From NCBI RefSeq assembly GCF_000173075.1, contig NZ_ABVL01000012.1, positions 62,001-126,000 of the forward strand: a stretch of DNA of 64,000 nucleotides, in the 5' to 3' direction. Shown here in pieces: positions 47,286-57,137 of the stretch (positions are counted from its first letter, which is position 1; the number at the start of each line of letters is the position of its first letter). The notes beneath the pieces are model-generated. The model was not told the origin of the DNA. It saw only the letters and a list, made by a program, of their open reading frames with translations, and searched no databases. The stretch comes from Chthoniobacter flavus Ellin428. Its GTDB lineage: Bacteria; Verrucomicrobiota; Verrucomicrobiia; Chthoniobacterales; Chthoniobacteraceae. Position numbers and translations under genes: made by a program.

Positions 47286-48877
47286 CACTCCAAGCGGCCA
47301 GCGTCATCGCCGGCCTCGTGCTGGCGGCGAATGCTTTGGCCGCGGATGTGCCGCAGCGTCCGACGATCAATGTGAAGGACTTCGGCGCGAAGGGAGATTG
47401 TCACCACGTCGTCGATGGCGCGATGCGCAAAGGGGCGGCGACGCTGACTTCGGCGAGTGCGCATTTCACGAAGGCGGATATCGGCCAATCGATCTATGTC
47501 GTCGGCGCCGCGGTGCAGAAATTTCCCGACCTCGGCGAAGTGTCCGGCGCGGCGTTGAGCAGCCACATTGCGGCGGTCACGGATGCGCACACCGTCACGC
47601 TCGCGGATTCCGCACAGTGCGATGCCGCCGACGTTTCGGTCACCTGGGGCACGGACGATTCGTCGGCCATCCGAAGCGCGATCGATTCGCTGAAGGACAC
47701 CGGCGGCACGGTCTTTTTCCCCGCGGGAATGTATCGCGTCGTCTATCAAGGCGGGCCGGGCATCCAGGTCGCGGCGTCGAACATTCACTTGCAAGGCATC
47801 GGCAACGAAAGCGCGATCTTCAATTCGACTGTCATCTTCCATGCGAAAATGAAAGACGGCGTTCTCCGCACCGAGCAGGCTGGTGTGCCCGTGATCTACG
47901 TCGGCCAGCCGAAGGTCGCGATCGAGAACGTGGAGGTCGATCATCTCTGGCTCGGGGACAACGGCGGCGAATACGACTATGCGACCTGGGGGCCGCATGG
48001 ACCGGCGGACATCGGTTCCGCGGGGAAGATCGATCACTTCAGTTTTCACGATCTCACCATCGCCACTCATTTCCTCTGCGGCGTGGGCACGGATTCGGAG
48101 ACGACCGGTTTTTCCATCCACCACGTGACGGTAATCAGCACCGGCGAGCACGGCTTCTACCTGGCCGGCACGGGGGCCGACGGCGATGTGCATGACAACC
48201 GTATCCTCGGTGATCCGCGCAAGCCGATGCGCATGGGGATCGCCATCAAAAAGAAGGACCGCCTCCGCGTGACGCACAACGAAGTGGCGAACGTCGAGTT
48301 TCAAGGGATCAGCGTAGTGGGCGACGATCCCTCCTACACCTCGCACGATATCCTCATCGCGGACAATTGGCTCCACGATTTGCCCGCCTGGCACACCGAT
48401 GGAATCACGATCTTCAATGCGGAAAACGTCGTCATCCGGCACAACCGGATCGCGGACACGAGTTGGATCGGCGTCGATCTGCGGACCACGCTCTATCCGG
48501 TTTCGCACGTGCTGGTTCGGGACAACATCATCACCCGCGCGAGCAACCGCGACCCGGCTTTCGCCATCGCGGTGCACTACGATCCGCCGCGCAATCTGGC
48601 TGCCGGTGCGGCCTATCCGGGCGTGGTGAGCGACATCACCATCGAGGGAAATAGCGTGACCGACTGCGCGCACGGCATCTCGATGAAAAACGTGAGCGGC
48701 CACAATCTCGTGCGCGACAACCGGGTCGAAAATCACGCTCCGTCCCCTTCCGCCGTCGGCTATCAGCTGGATGAGCTCCCCGATGCCACGACCGAATTCC
48801 GCAACAACGTCGGTGCGAATTGCGCCCGCTACGACATCGCCGCGAAGATCGCCAATACGGACAACCAACTTCATTAG
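47282..48877 (+). CDS. Pectate-lyase-type right-handed beta-helix protein
   Basis: A 531-residue exported beta-helix protein. Signal peptide (MTLQAASVIAGLVLAANALA). The N terminus TINVKDFGAKGDCHHVVDGA and TDDSSAIRSAIDSLKDTGGT, then VFFPAGMYRV, is the pectate_lyase_3/GH28-like entry. Helical rungs follow (IHLQGIGNES, HHVTVISTGEHGFYLAGTG, ILIADNWLHDLPAWHTDG, VVIRHNRIADTSWIGVDLRT). Lyase versus hydrolase cannot be told. The start at 47282 was chosen because it overlaps the SGNH stop and gives a signal peptide. Confidence 0.8.
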   Translation: MTLQAASVIAGLVLAANALAADVPQRPTINVKDFGAKGDCHHVVDGAMRKGAATLTSASAHFTKADIGQSIYVVGAAVQKFPDLGEVSGAALSSHIAAVTDAHTVTLADSAQCDAADVSVTWGTDDSSAIRSAIDSLKDTGGTVFFPAGMYRVVYQGGPGIQVAASNIHLQGIGNESAIFNSTVIFHAKMKDGVLRTEQAGVPVIYVGQPKVAIENVEVDHLWLGDNGGEYDYATWGPHGPADIGSAGKIDHFSFHDLTIATHFLCGVGTDSETTGFSIHHVTVISTGEHGFYLAGTGADGDVHDNRILGDPRKPMRMGIAIKKKDRLRVTHNEVANVEFQGISVVGDDPSYTSHDILIADNWLHDLPAWHTDGITIFNAENVVIRHNRIADTSWIGVDLRTTLYPVSHVLVRDNIITRASNRDPAFAIAVHYDPPRNLAAGAAYPGVVSDITIEGNSVTDCAHGISMKNVSGHNLVRDNRVENHAPSPSAVGYQLDELPDATTEFRNNVGANCARYDIAAKIANTDNQLH

Positions 48878-48881
48878 GCGT

Positions 48882-48960
48882 GGAGGGACGCGCTCCTGCG
48901 CGTTCCCCAATATTTCCTACTATTCCCCTCCGCCTCCTTGGCTGGGGCGTGTCCCTCCGT
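48882..48960. repeat. Inverted repeat, GGAGGGACGCGCTCC family (copy 2)
   Basis: The arm GGAGGGACGCGCTCCTGCGC near 48883 faces GGCGTGTCCCTCCG near 48942-48957. Same arms as the copy at 27720-27812, with an unrelated spacer. Confidence 0.7.
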
Positions 48961-49053
48961 TGGAAATTCAGTAGCGGAGCGGGAATCTTTGGATACTAGT
49001 TTGCGCAGTTTCACGGCTTGTCAGCCCAGACGATTCCGCAATTTAATTTACCT

Positions 49054-51788
49054 ATGTATCCCCTGGTTTGTCTCCGCAGCGTGCGCGTGTTGAGGATCGC
49101 CGCGCTGCTTTTCTTGATCCTGGCTGCGCCGCTGCGTTCGATGGCGCTCGATGCCTCGGCTCTCCAGGCCATGGTCATCGTCGAGGGCGACGAAGGGCGC
49201 GGCTCCGGGTTTGTGCTGAAGATGGGGAACCAGACCTTCTTGATCACCAATTCCCACGTCATTCGCGGCAATCGGAATGTGAAATTCAAGAACCTGCACA
49301 ATGCCGATCTGAGCACGGGTGCCCTGGAAATCGCCGATGAGGTGGACGCCGTCCGCGCCGAGGTGAGTAACGCCACGAACGTCCTCGAACTCGAACCGAA
49401 TATCGACAAGCTCAAGATCGGCGACGAGGTCATCGTTGCGGGTAATTCGGAAGGCGCCGGTGTGGTGCGCGAGATTCCCGGCAAGGTCGTCGGCATCGGA
49501 CCAGACCGTATCGAGGTAGACGCGGAATTTGTCCCGGGCAACAGCGGCAGCCCCATCCTGCTCAAATCCACGGGCAAGGTCATCGGCATTGCCACCTATC
49601 TGTATGTGCCACGCGGGCGCACCGGCGCGAAATCGCCCTTCAGCCTCAATGAGGTGCGCCGCTTCGGCTACCGCCTCGACACCGTCGGGAAATGGGTGAC
49701 GCCGCCGAGCAAAAGTCGCCTGATGGAGGAGGGGATGAAGCTGGCTGAATTGGAAGACCTCTTCAAGACGATCACCTCGATCCTCGAAAGCAACGCCAAC
49801 TTCGTCACCAAATGGGGCGCGAGTACTTTCGTGAATAAGGACGAGACGAAAGACTACCCGGCGTTTGTTTCGCTCAAGACGGCGATTGAGGATTTCGTGA
49901 AGGGTTACAAGGGGGCGGCGAACGGCGACGACAAAACTAAGGCGGCCACGGCATTTTTCGCGAAGATCAAGAGCGTGATGGACGAAGACACCCACGGGTT
50001 GGCGCAGAATCAATTCAGCGGTTTCTTCGGAACGCAACTCAAGGAGTCTCTCGATCAGTTCAAAAATTTCGGCGAGTGGTACGAGGGCACGGCGATGCCC
50101 GCCTATCGCGACAATTGGGTCACCTCGGAATTCATGGTTTCCGGCCGTTCGAGTTTGCCGAAGATCGACCCGGCGAAGTTCAAGCTCGTGCTGAGTGATC
50201 GGGTGGCACAGGGCGAGGCGCTGGATAATTGCCACCACGTATGGTACCCGACGGAAGCGGAGCCGGCGAACACCGCCGGTCTCTTTTGGATCATCGTCGA
50301 TCCCGCGGGACAGCAGAAGGTCATGGAGATGCACCACACTTCGGTGCGCGTGCGCACGCCGGTCGCCGGCACTTACAAGGTCTATGTCGAGTTTCGCGGA
50401 GACGGCAGGTCGAAGACCGTCAGCAATGTCGTGGAGGTGAAATACGAAACCGCGGGTCTGGCCGTCACGACGCTGGAGGCCAGTGCCAGCCGGATGGCCA
50501 ATGCGGTGATCGCCGCCAACTCCCCGGAGGCCTTCACCCTCACGGGCGTACGCCAGGGGACGAAGATCACGCTGCAGTATTTGCGAGGCGCCTGGAAATC
50601 GTGGGGGCGCATCGCCACCGCGCAGCCCGACGATCCGAACGCCGAAGGCGGCGACGTCTGCCGATTGGCCATTGCCCTGCCGGTCAAGGACGGCAAGGTC
50701 GGCGAAGTCCTCGCCGTTGTGCGGCCGAATACGCGCAAGGAAGCTTTCGTGTTCGAGGCGCAGCAGGATTATCCCACGCTTGTCCTGCGGATCAATAGCA
50801 AGGACATCAGCTACTCGGGAAATCCGGGGAGCGTCGAATACAAGCTTTCCGTCCAGCCGCCCGGCGCTCCCGCGCCCAGGGAGGAGGCGCCGCCGAAGGG
50901 ATTTGCGGCGCTTGGACTTGGGCGGACCATGTTGCTCACCGGGAGCAATGAAGCGCGCTGGGAGCCGACGAAAGGCGAGTGGAAAATCGAGAAAGGAGTG
51001 CTCACTGGCACCGGCGACAGCATCGCGCATTGCAAGGTCACCGTCGCGCCGCCCTTTGCGCTGGAGTTCAAGATCAAAGTCCTGGCTGGGATGCGTCCCG
51101 CGCGTCAAATTGGGTTCGGTGTCGTTTGCCAATGAAGGCTACCAGCCCCACGCTCGCACTTTATCCGCCCGGCCGGGGCGGCGGCATGGTGGAATATCAA
51201 TTGAACCAGACCCGCAGCATCTCGCTCCTGGTCCGGGACAAGAGCGTGCAATTGTATATCGATCGGCGACTCGTCTCGACCGGGCCGGGCCTCGACGAGG
51301 AATTGAAGAACCTGGAGTTTCGCGGTGGTGACTCGTGGTCGAAGGGGAAGGTGGAATTCCGCGATATTTCCGTGCTGCGTACGGATAACAACCTCGCGCC
51401 GGCCGATGGGCAGACCGAAGAGGCGGATGATCGCTCGGCGTTTCTCACTCCGCCGGGCAAGGATATCGACGCGGCGCTCCAACTCGCGGAGAAAGACAAA
51501 AAGCGCGTGCTCGTTTTCGTCCTCGATCCGCTCCAGCAGCACAGTCATCACCTCAAGGCGACGATGAGTTCGCCCGAGACGCAAAAGCTCATCGATGCAA
51601 ATCTCGTCGTCGTGTTTGTCTCGGATCCGGAGGAGAAGCACATCGCCGGACAGGTTAGCGACGTCAGCCCCGCGCATCCGGCCTGGGTGCTGCTCAAGCC
51701 CGACGGCACCGTGGCGGAAAAAGGCGATGCCGCCATGGGTGCGAACCGCGGGCTGAAGTGGATCCAGAAGCTGGTTGCCCCGCAGTAA
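49054..51788 (+). CDS. Secreted trypsin-like protease with C-terminal thioredoxin-like part (frameshifted)
   Basis: Signal peptide at the start (RIAALLFLILAAPLRSMALD). The trypsin-like domain shows GSGFVLKMGNQTFLITNSHV (His), ADEVDAVRAEV (Asp candidate) and VPGNSGSPILL (Ser). A long middle part has no recognised motif. The frame breaks at about 51100 and again at the CCCC near 51157. Joining frames gives FANEGYQPTLALYPPGRGGG, a beta-sandwich stretch (SISLLVRDKSVQLYIDRR) and a thioredoxin-like end (KRVLVFVLDPL, ANLVVVFVSDPEEKHIA, PAWVLLKPDGTV). First ATG used: 49054 (TTG at 49018 is an alternative). Confidence 0.65.
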
Positions 51789-51843
51789 ACCCGCTCCACG
51801 ATTTGCGCTGCGCAACGCGGCTGCGTTCTGGCACAAAGCTGGG

Positions 51844-52503
51844 ATGCCGGCCCTTTCGCTCCCGCTCTATATTGATTTCGGCGCGACGTTTCTGTTCGCC
51901 ATCACCGGGGCGATGTTTGCCATCCGGCGCCATTACGATTGGGTGGGGCTCTTCGTCCTCGCACTGTGCTCCGGATTGGGCGGTGGCTTGTTGCGCGATG
52001 GTATTTTCATCAACGACGGCGCGCCGGCCGCGATGCGGCATGCGGGCTATCTATGGTCCGTCATCGCCGGGTGCATCGCCGCGGGTTTTTTCCATCGGCA
52101 TGTGGGCAAGCTCGACCGCTTTTTTCTCTACGTCGATGCCCTCGGCCTCGGCGCCTACGGCGTGGTCGGCTCGACGAAAGCCGCGGCCGCCGGCCTTTCG
52201 TTGCCGGCCTCGATCGTCGTGGGTGTGGTCAATGCCGTCGGCGGCAGCCTCATCCGCGATGTGCTGACCAATACCGAACCCTTCCTCTTCAAGCCCGGCC
52301 AGTTTTATGTCGTCGCCGCATTGGCCGGTTGCGCGAGCTACGTGGCCGCGACGGAATGGTTGCATCTGCCCCTCAGCATCGCGGTATGGATCGCCATCGG
52401 TATCACCTTCACCGCCCGCACGCTTTCCATCGTCTTCAATTGGAAGACCGCGTCCATCCTGCCGCGGTCGACGCCGGAGGAAGACGCCAGCCCGCAGCGC
52501 TGA
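51844..52503 (+). CDS. TRIC/UPF0126 family membrane protein
   Basis: A 219-residue inner-membrane protein with about six to seven helices. It shows the duplicated glycine-rich motif of the family: ALCSGLGGGLLRDGIF and VGVVNAVGGSLIRDVLTN. Prokaryotic TRIC channels (UPF0126/YicG type) are trimeric monovalent cation channels, so a role in ion balance is likely. The start was set at ATG 51844; the frame extends back to a TTG at 51775, inside the upstream gene. Confidence 0.8.
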   Translation: MPALSLPLYIDFGATFLFAITGAMFAIRRHYDWVGLFVLALCSGLGGGLLRDGIFINDGAPAAMRHAGYLWSVIAGCIAAGFFHRHVGKLDRFFLYVDALGLGAYGVVGSTKAAAAGLSLPASIVVGVVNAVGGSLIRDVLTNTEPFLFKPGQFYVVAALAGCASYVAATEWLHLPLSIAVWIAIGITFTARTLSIVFNWKTASILPRSTPEEDASPQR

Positions 52504-52510
52504 CCGCGCT

Positions 52511-52635
52511 CGCGGTTCCCTGGGGGAGGGGCGATCTCCAGGTCCCCCTGCGTTGCGGAGCAACGCCCATGAGGATGGCGTTCCGCGCATTGGATTCGGT
52601 CAGCGACCTGGGAGATCGCCGCTCCCAGCGGGCGT
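52511..52635. repeat. Inverted repeat element (GGCGATCTCC family)
   Basis: The arm GGGAGGGGCGATCTCCAGGT (about 52522-52541) faces AGCGACCTGGGAGATCGCCG (52602-52621), continuing to GCTCCCAG, around a spacer with GTTGCGGAGCAACG. The element lies between the convergent TRIC and TPR genes. Confidence 0.75.
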
Positions 52636-52670
52636 CGCAGCCATCCATCTCGACTGAATGCCGATTCAAC

Positions 52671-54120
52671 CTACGGTGCGAGCGCCTTCAATTCCCCCCG
52701 CGCCAATGGCCATTCCGCCAACATTTTTTCATCGCTCGCGACGCATTGATGAAAGGAATCCGCGGCGGTGGTTTTGTCTCCGGGCCAGCAGATGCTTCAT
52801 GCCGACGTAGTATAACATCCGGGTCTGACAGCGGTGTTGCTCCTCGGTATTTTTGGTGGAGGTCGTCACGGCGGCGAGAAGGTCCGGTTCCTTCACTTTG
52901 TCCAAAAAGAATCCTCCCACGCTGCCGATCCAGTCGACGGGTTCCCCGTGTTTTCGCTTCTCGAGCCACGCGGTGAGTTCCGCATTGGCCGCGTCCGCTT
53001 CTCCATGCTGGCTGCGAATCAACCAGATGTACAAGTGCAAATAGCTCTCATCCGGATCGAGGATGGTGAGGGAGTGCCGATAATCCTGCAGCGCGTCCGT
53101 CCATTTGCCCATCAGCGTTTCCGTCACCGCCAGGGAGCTGTAGGCGGTCGAGTTCTTCGGATTGCTCTCGATCATCCGGCGGAAGTCGGCCTGTGCCTGA
53201 TCCAGTTGATCCAAAGCGCGATAAGCCCGGCCTCGCGTGCGATAGACGACGGTGAGCTTGGGATTTTCTTCCAGAGCGCGATTGCAGTCGTCGATGGCTT
53301 TTTGAAATTCATTCCGCGCCACGAAGGCATACCCCCGGTCGGCATAGGCTTCGGCCAGATGAGGATCGAGGGTGATGGCATGGGTAAAGTCCGCGATCGC
53401 CTCCTCCATCCTGCGCTGTCTATTCCGCACCCGGCCGCGATCGATATAGTGCCATTTGTCATTCGGCTGGAGCGTGATGGCCTGGTTGTAATCCGCGACG
53501 GCGCCCTCGTAGTCGCGCTGCTCATATTTCGTTTCGCCGCGGCTCGAGTAGACCGCCGCCGTCTTCGGCGAGAGCTCGATGGCGCGGTTGAGATCGGCCA
53601 GCGAGCCGGCGAGATCGCCTTCGTGCCGGCGCGCATAGCCGCGGTTGCTATAGGCGGGTGGCAGTTTGGCATCGATGGTGATGGCCTTCGTGCAATCGGC
53701 GATGGCGTCTTCGTAACGGAATTGCAAATTCCGCACATAGGCGCGCCACGTGTAGAGGTGGGCGTCTTTCGGATCGAGTTCGAGTGCCTTGTTGTAATCC
53801 GCGATGGCGCCGTCATAATCCCCCGTATCCGTCCGGGCCTGCGCGCGATCCTTATAAGCGCGCACATCGTTGGGATTCCGGGCAATGCGCCGGGTGCGAT
53901 CGGTAATGATATGGTCGGGCTTCCGCTGTTGTTCCACCCGGCGCTGCAGGAATTTCCGCAGAAACATGACTCCGCCGACACCGGCGCCGAGATCGGCGAT
54001 CACCGCCAGCGCGATCCCCGCGATGATGAGGATTTTCACCTTGCGGCTCAGGCCGGCCGGGCGAGCCGAAATGGGAGGAGGAGCTGGGGGCGGTGGTGGC
54101 GGCGACGGAAAATCAGCCAT
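52671..54120 (-). CDS. Membrane-anchored TPR protein (one frameshift near C terminus)
   Basis: Residues 1-30 are Pro-rich (MADFPSPPPPPPAPPPISAR), then a membrane helix at about 33-60, then some ten TPR units (DYDGAIADYNKALELDPKDA, RYEDAIADCTKAITIDAKLP, DYEGAVADYNQAITLQPND). A soluble scaffold on the membrane is likely. The last 40 codons are off frame as read: removing one C from GCCCGG at about 52785 gives GDKTTAADSFHQCVASDEKM and LAEWPLARGELKALAP, with a stop at 52671. As written the frame ends instead at 52729. Confidence 0.8.
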
Positions 54121-54171
54121 GCATCCATGCAAACGCCACCAGCTACGTATCGGCAAGCGCGAAGCGGATGA

Positions 54172-54280
54172 CGCCCCTGGGAGCGGCGACTTTCCAGTCG
54201 CCGACTGAAAAACTTGGCGCGAAGCGCCCTCTTCTTTGGGCAACGCTCCGCGGTGCAGGGCGACTGGAAAGTCGCCCCTC
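54172..54280. repeat. Palindromic element abutting the group IIC intron
   Basis: The left arm GGCGACTTTCCAGTCGCC (54183-54200) faces GGCGACTGGAAAGTCGCC (54259-54276) around a spacer with its own small dyad (GGCGCGAAGCGCC). Each arm is also a palindrome by itself. The intron begins at 54281, directly after the right arm plus CCTC. Confidence 0.8.
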
Positions 54281-54895
54281 GTGTGCCCGGCATGGGCCTG
54301 AACTAATCAGATGAAACGAACTGATCGAAACTGATGGAAGTAATCGTAGCCGAACGACAAGGCAGCGACCGTGAGGTCGTGGCTGAAAGAAGTCGCAGGC
54401 AAAACTCCGACCGCAGGAAGACAAACTGGCAGAGAGGCCGGGCGTGGGCGACGAGCGTGCGAGGAACCGCGAAGTCCGAAGTCCATCCAGACACGTCAGG
54501 TAGAGCCAGGCGGCGCGGAGGGAGAGTTCAGGTTCTTACCCGGGGAGATCTCCTGTGTGAGAGCACGGGAGAAGTCAGCAGAGGCCGTAGTAGTGAAGAG
54601 GCCCGGCGAAAGTCGGGAAGAGCGAAGGGCCGAAGGAACGCAAACGAAGCAAGAGAAGCTAGCTAAAGCCCGATCGATTGGTCGAGAGCCAGCAGGTGGA
54701 CAACTGCGGTCAGCCTGCGAGGCACGAAGAAGGCCCCTGGGTAGAAACCCTTCAAGCCGACTGAGGGACCAACGCCGAAGCTGCGCGACTCTGAAGAAGA
54801 AAACTCGTTTGCGGTTTCAACCGCCGGATGCGGAAAACCGCACGTCCGGTGGTGTGGGAGCCCTGACGGGCGCAATCCCGTCAGGGCGACCCGAT
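54281..54895 (+). mobile_element. Group IIC intron lacking its reverse transcriptase ORF
   Basis: The 5' end GTGTGCCCGGCATGGG equals that of the well-studied Oceanobacillus iheyensis group IIC intron. Further matches are TTCTTACCCGGGGAGA at about 54533 and GAAGTCAGCAGAGGCC at 54571 (domains I-III). Domain V is 54821-54852, with catalytic triad CGC in place of AGC, as in IIC, and CGTCCGGTGG closing the stem. Domain VI is about 54858-54890, ending in CCGAT. Full elements are about 1.8-2.5 kb with a reverse transcriptase in domain IV; here only about 200 bases separate domains III and V and no RT motif remains. It probably moves or splices only with a protein supplied elsewhere, if at all. Confidence 0.85.
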
Positions 54896-54992
54896 CCAGG
54901 ATCCCGCTTCCCATTTATCCTCTATTCTCCGGAGGAAAAATAGGGGCGATGCTTAGGCAGGGCCGGCGCCGCTACAGCTGAGAGGACTCTCA

Positions 54993-55030
54993 CTGCAGTG
55001 CTAACCTTAAAAATGCACGCAGCTTGCGTC
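54993..55030. repeat. Dispersed repeat TGCAGTGCTAACC, copy 1
   Basis: TGCAGTGCTAACC, then AAAAATG and CGCAGCTTGCG. Further copies lie at 60771-60806 and 60926-60960. Here it sits directly before a CACGGATTT element, and copies 2 and 3 each sit directly before or between CGCGAAT elements, so it may be part of the mobile unit. Confidence 0.6.
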
Positions 55031-55039
55031 GGTTTTTTG

Positions 55040-55118
55040 ACCACGGATTTCACAGATTGCACGGATTGGAGGTCGCCGCGGATTCTTTGATCCGTGGAAT
55101 CCGAGAAATCCGTGGTTC
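55040..55118. repeat. Inverted period-9 repeat element, CACGGATTT family
   Basis: The left arm (55040-55067) has nonamers CACGGATTT, CACAGATTG and CACGGATTG. The right arm (55089-55117) read inversely has CACGGATTT, CTCGGATTC and CACGGATCA. The two pair around a GC-rich loop. Short open frames through the region translate into repetitive peptides and are not genes. Confidence 0.8.
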
Positions 55119-55427
55119 ATCTCCTCCTCAATCGAAAACCGTTTGGCTGCGGCTCGGCCGCGCTGCGCCGCTGCTTTTCGAACGCGGAGCGGGCCAGCGT
55201 TGTCTGGGCAATTTCGTCCTGTGGAACATGCCATCCATCCTCCGCCATTGCATATCCCTATCACCCCGCTTTGTGCGGTTCCGGACCGTCGAATTTGTAG
55301 GGCAGGGGCCCGATATTCTGCCGCTGCGAGTAGGGCGGGGTGGCCCGCGGCATTGCGCAATCCGTGGAAATTGGCATTGTCCTCGGCTCTTTCTGCGCCT
55401 GTTATTCCCGGCGCTTCTTTTCCGCCC

Positions 55428-57137
55428 ATGCTGATTCGCCGCTTTTCTTCCTCTGTTGTCCTCCTGCTCGTGGTGGGTGTGTTAGTGATGTTTGGTGGTT
55501 CTGTCTCGGCCAAGGAGGCTGAACCGATCGAGATCAAGGCCGTCTCCGGATTGCGTTACGATCCGCCGCGCTTCGTGGTGAAGCCAGGGGCGAAGGTGAA
55601 GCTCGAGGTCGAGAATACCGACGACATGGCGCACAATTTCGTGATCGTCGCGCCGGGCGGGCGCATGGAGGTGGTGAATGCGGCGATGACCATGCCGGTG
55701 ACGCCCGAGCAGACCTTCATCCCGCAGAGCGACAAGATCCTTTTCCACACGCCGGTGCTCATTCCCGGCAAATCGGCCTCGCTGGAATTCACCGCGCCGA
55801 CCGAGGAAGGCGTGTATCCTTATATCTGCACCTATCCAGGGCACGGCATGGTGATGTTTGGCGCGATGTATGTGACCAAACAGAAGGAGAAGGACCTGCC
55901 CAAGGTGGCTGACGACGAAAACCTGCCGGAGCTCATTCGCGAGCAGGCGAAGAACCCAATCCTGCACGCCTTTCCCATCGACACCCCGCACTGGTATCGC
56001 ATCTTCATGCGCGACAGCGGCCCGGCTTCCATCGCGGTGCAATTGCCCGATGGCCAGAACTACTGCTGGGATGCGGGCGCGTGCCGGTTGCGCTACGCGT
56101 GGCGCGGCGGCTTCGTCGATCCGATGGACCACTGGCGCGGCAACGGCGACGGCTTCGCCGAAGTGAAGGGGACGATCTATTACCGCTCGACGCCGTATTT
56201 CCCGCTGCGGATCGGCGATGAGAAAAAGATCCCGCATGATATTCGCTTCCGCGGTTACAACATCGTCGATGGGTTGCCGGAGTTTCACTATCAAGTCGAC
56301 GACGTGGACGTCCGCGAGTTGATCAAGGCGGCGCATCACGGCGGATTCGAGGAGACCTTCAGGATCACCGGCACGAAGCAGCCGGTCTTTTTCGTGACCG
56401 ATCCGAATGGCGGCGCGGCCGTGGCCTCGGAGGCGGGCACATTTAACAATGGCGTCCTGAAATTACCGGCGGCCAAGGCGAAGGAGTTCACCGTGACGTT
56501 CATGGAAATCCTCAACAAGGAACCGATCGGCTACTGGTCGATGGATGATGTGCTCACGGTGAAGAAGCCGTTGCCGGTGCCGGGCGTGAAGAATCGCGCG
56601 CTCATCTTCGATGGCAAAAAGGCGCAGCACGACACCGGCTTGAAGAGCGAGTCGTTCGGCGCGGATGCCACGTTTTCCATTTGGGTGCAACTGAGCAGTC
56701 CACCCGATCCCGACCAGGTGTGTATCGGTGCCGCGGAAGGCGAGGGCGAGTTTGCGCTCGGCGCGAATATCGGCGGCGTGTCCGGCTACGGCGTACGTCT
56801 GAAAAGTGGAAAGCTGGATACGAAGATCGTCGCCGCTGTGCCGACGGAGGCGGACGGCAAATGGCACCATCTCGCGGCCACGCTCAATGCCAAGGGGCTG
56901 CGTTTTTATTTCGACGGCAAGCCGGCCGGTTCCGGAGCGGGCGGGCCGCTACCGCCGGGCGCGGAGTTTTATCTCGGCTCGAATGGCAGCACGCATTTCG
57001 CCGCGGCCACGCTCGATGAAGCGCGCATCTATGCCCGTGCGCTGGATGCGAAAGAGATCGAAGCGATCTACGAAAACGAGCGGCCGAAAGCCCCGGTGAG
57101 CGCGCCGGTGAAACCCACTTCCAAACACGCCAAATGA
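55428..57137 (+). CDS. Secreted cupredoxin plus LamG-like protein
   Basis: A 569-residue exported protein. Signal peptide (VVLLLVVGVLVMFGGSVSAK). Residues of about 30-150 form a plastocyanin/azurin-like type 1 copper domain with all ligands: His69 in MAHNFVIV, and Cys134, His139 and Met143 in CTYPGHGMVMFG. A middle domain (about 165-420) is unassigned. About 425-555 is a concanavalin-like LamG domain (IGYWSMDDVL, FSIWVQLSSPP, KWHHLAATLNAKGLRFYFDG, LDEARIYARALDAKEIEAIY). Likely a periplasmic electron carrier fused to a sugar-binding fold. It overlaps the propeller gene as ATGA. The frame runs upstream to 55143, through repeat DNA. Confidence 0.8.
   Translation: MLIRRFSSSVVLLLVVGVLVMFGGSVSAKEAEPIEIKAVSGLRYDPPRFVVKPGAKVKLEVENTDDMAHNFVIVAPGGRMEVVNAAMTMPVTPEQTFIPQSDKILFHTPVLIPGKSASLEFTAPTEEGVYPYICTYPGHGMVMFGAMYVTKQKEKDLPKVADDENLPELIREQAKNPILHAFPIDTPHWYRIFMRDSGPASIAVQLPDGQNYCWDAGACRLRYAWRGGFVDPMDHWRGNGDGFAEVKGTIYYRSTPYFPLRIGDEKKIPHDIRFRGYNIVDGLPEFHYQVDDVDVRELIKAAHHGGFEETFRITGTKQPVFFVTDPNGGAAVASEAGTFNNGVLKLPAAKAKEFTVTFMEILNKEPIGYWSMDDVLTVKKPLPVPGVKNRALIFDGKKAQHDTGLKSESFGADATFSIWVQLSSPPDPDQVCIGAAEGEGEFALGANIGGVSGYGVRLKSGKLDTKIVAAVPTEADGKWHHLAATLNAKGLRFYFDGKPAGSGAGGPLPPGAEFYLGSNGSTHFAAATLDEARIYARALDAKEIEAIYENERPKAPVSAPVKPTSKHAK

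Noticed and set aside
54371..54943. A 190-codon Arg-rich frame across the intron
   Set aside because: The sequence is the RNA core of a group IIC intron; no reverse transcriptase motif (such as YADD) exists in any frame.
55143..55427. N-terminal extension of the cupredoxin gene
   Set aside because: The added 95 residues are encoded by repeat and GC-rich intergenic DNA and precede a good signal peptide at 55428.
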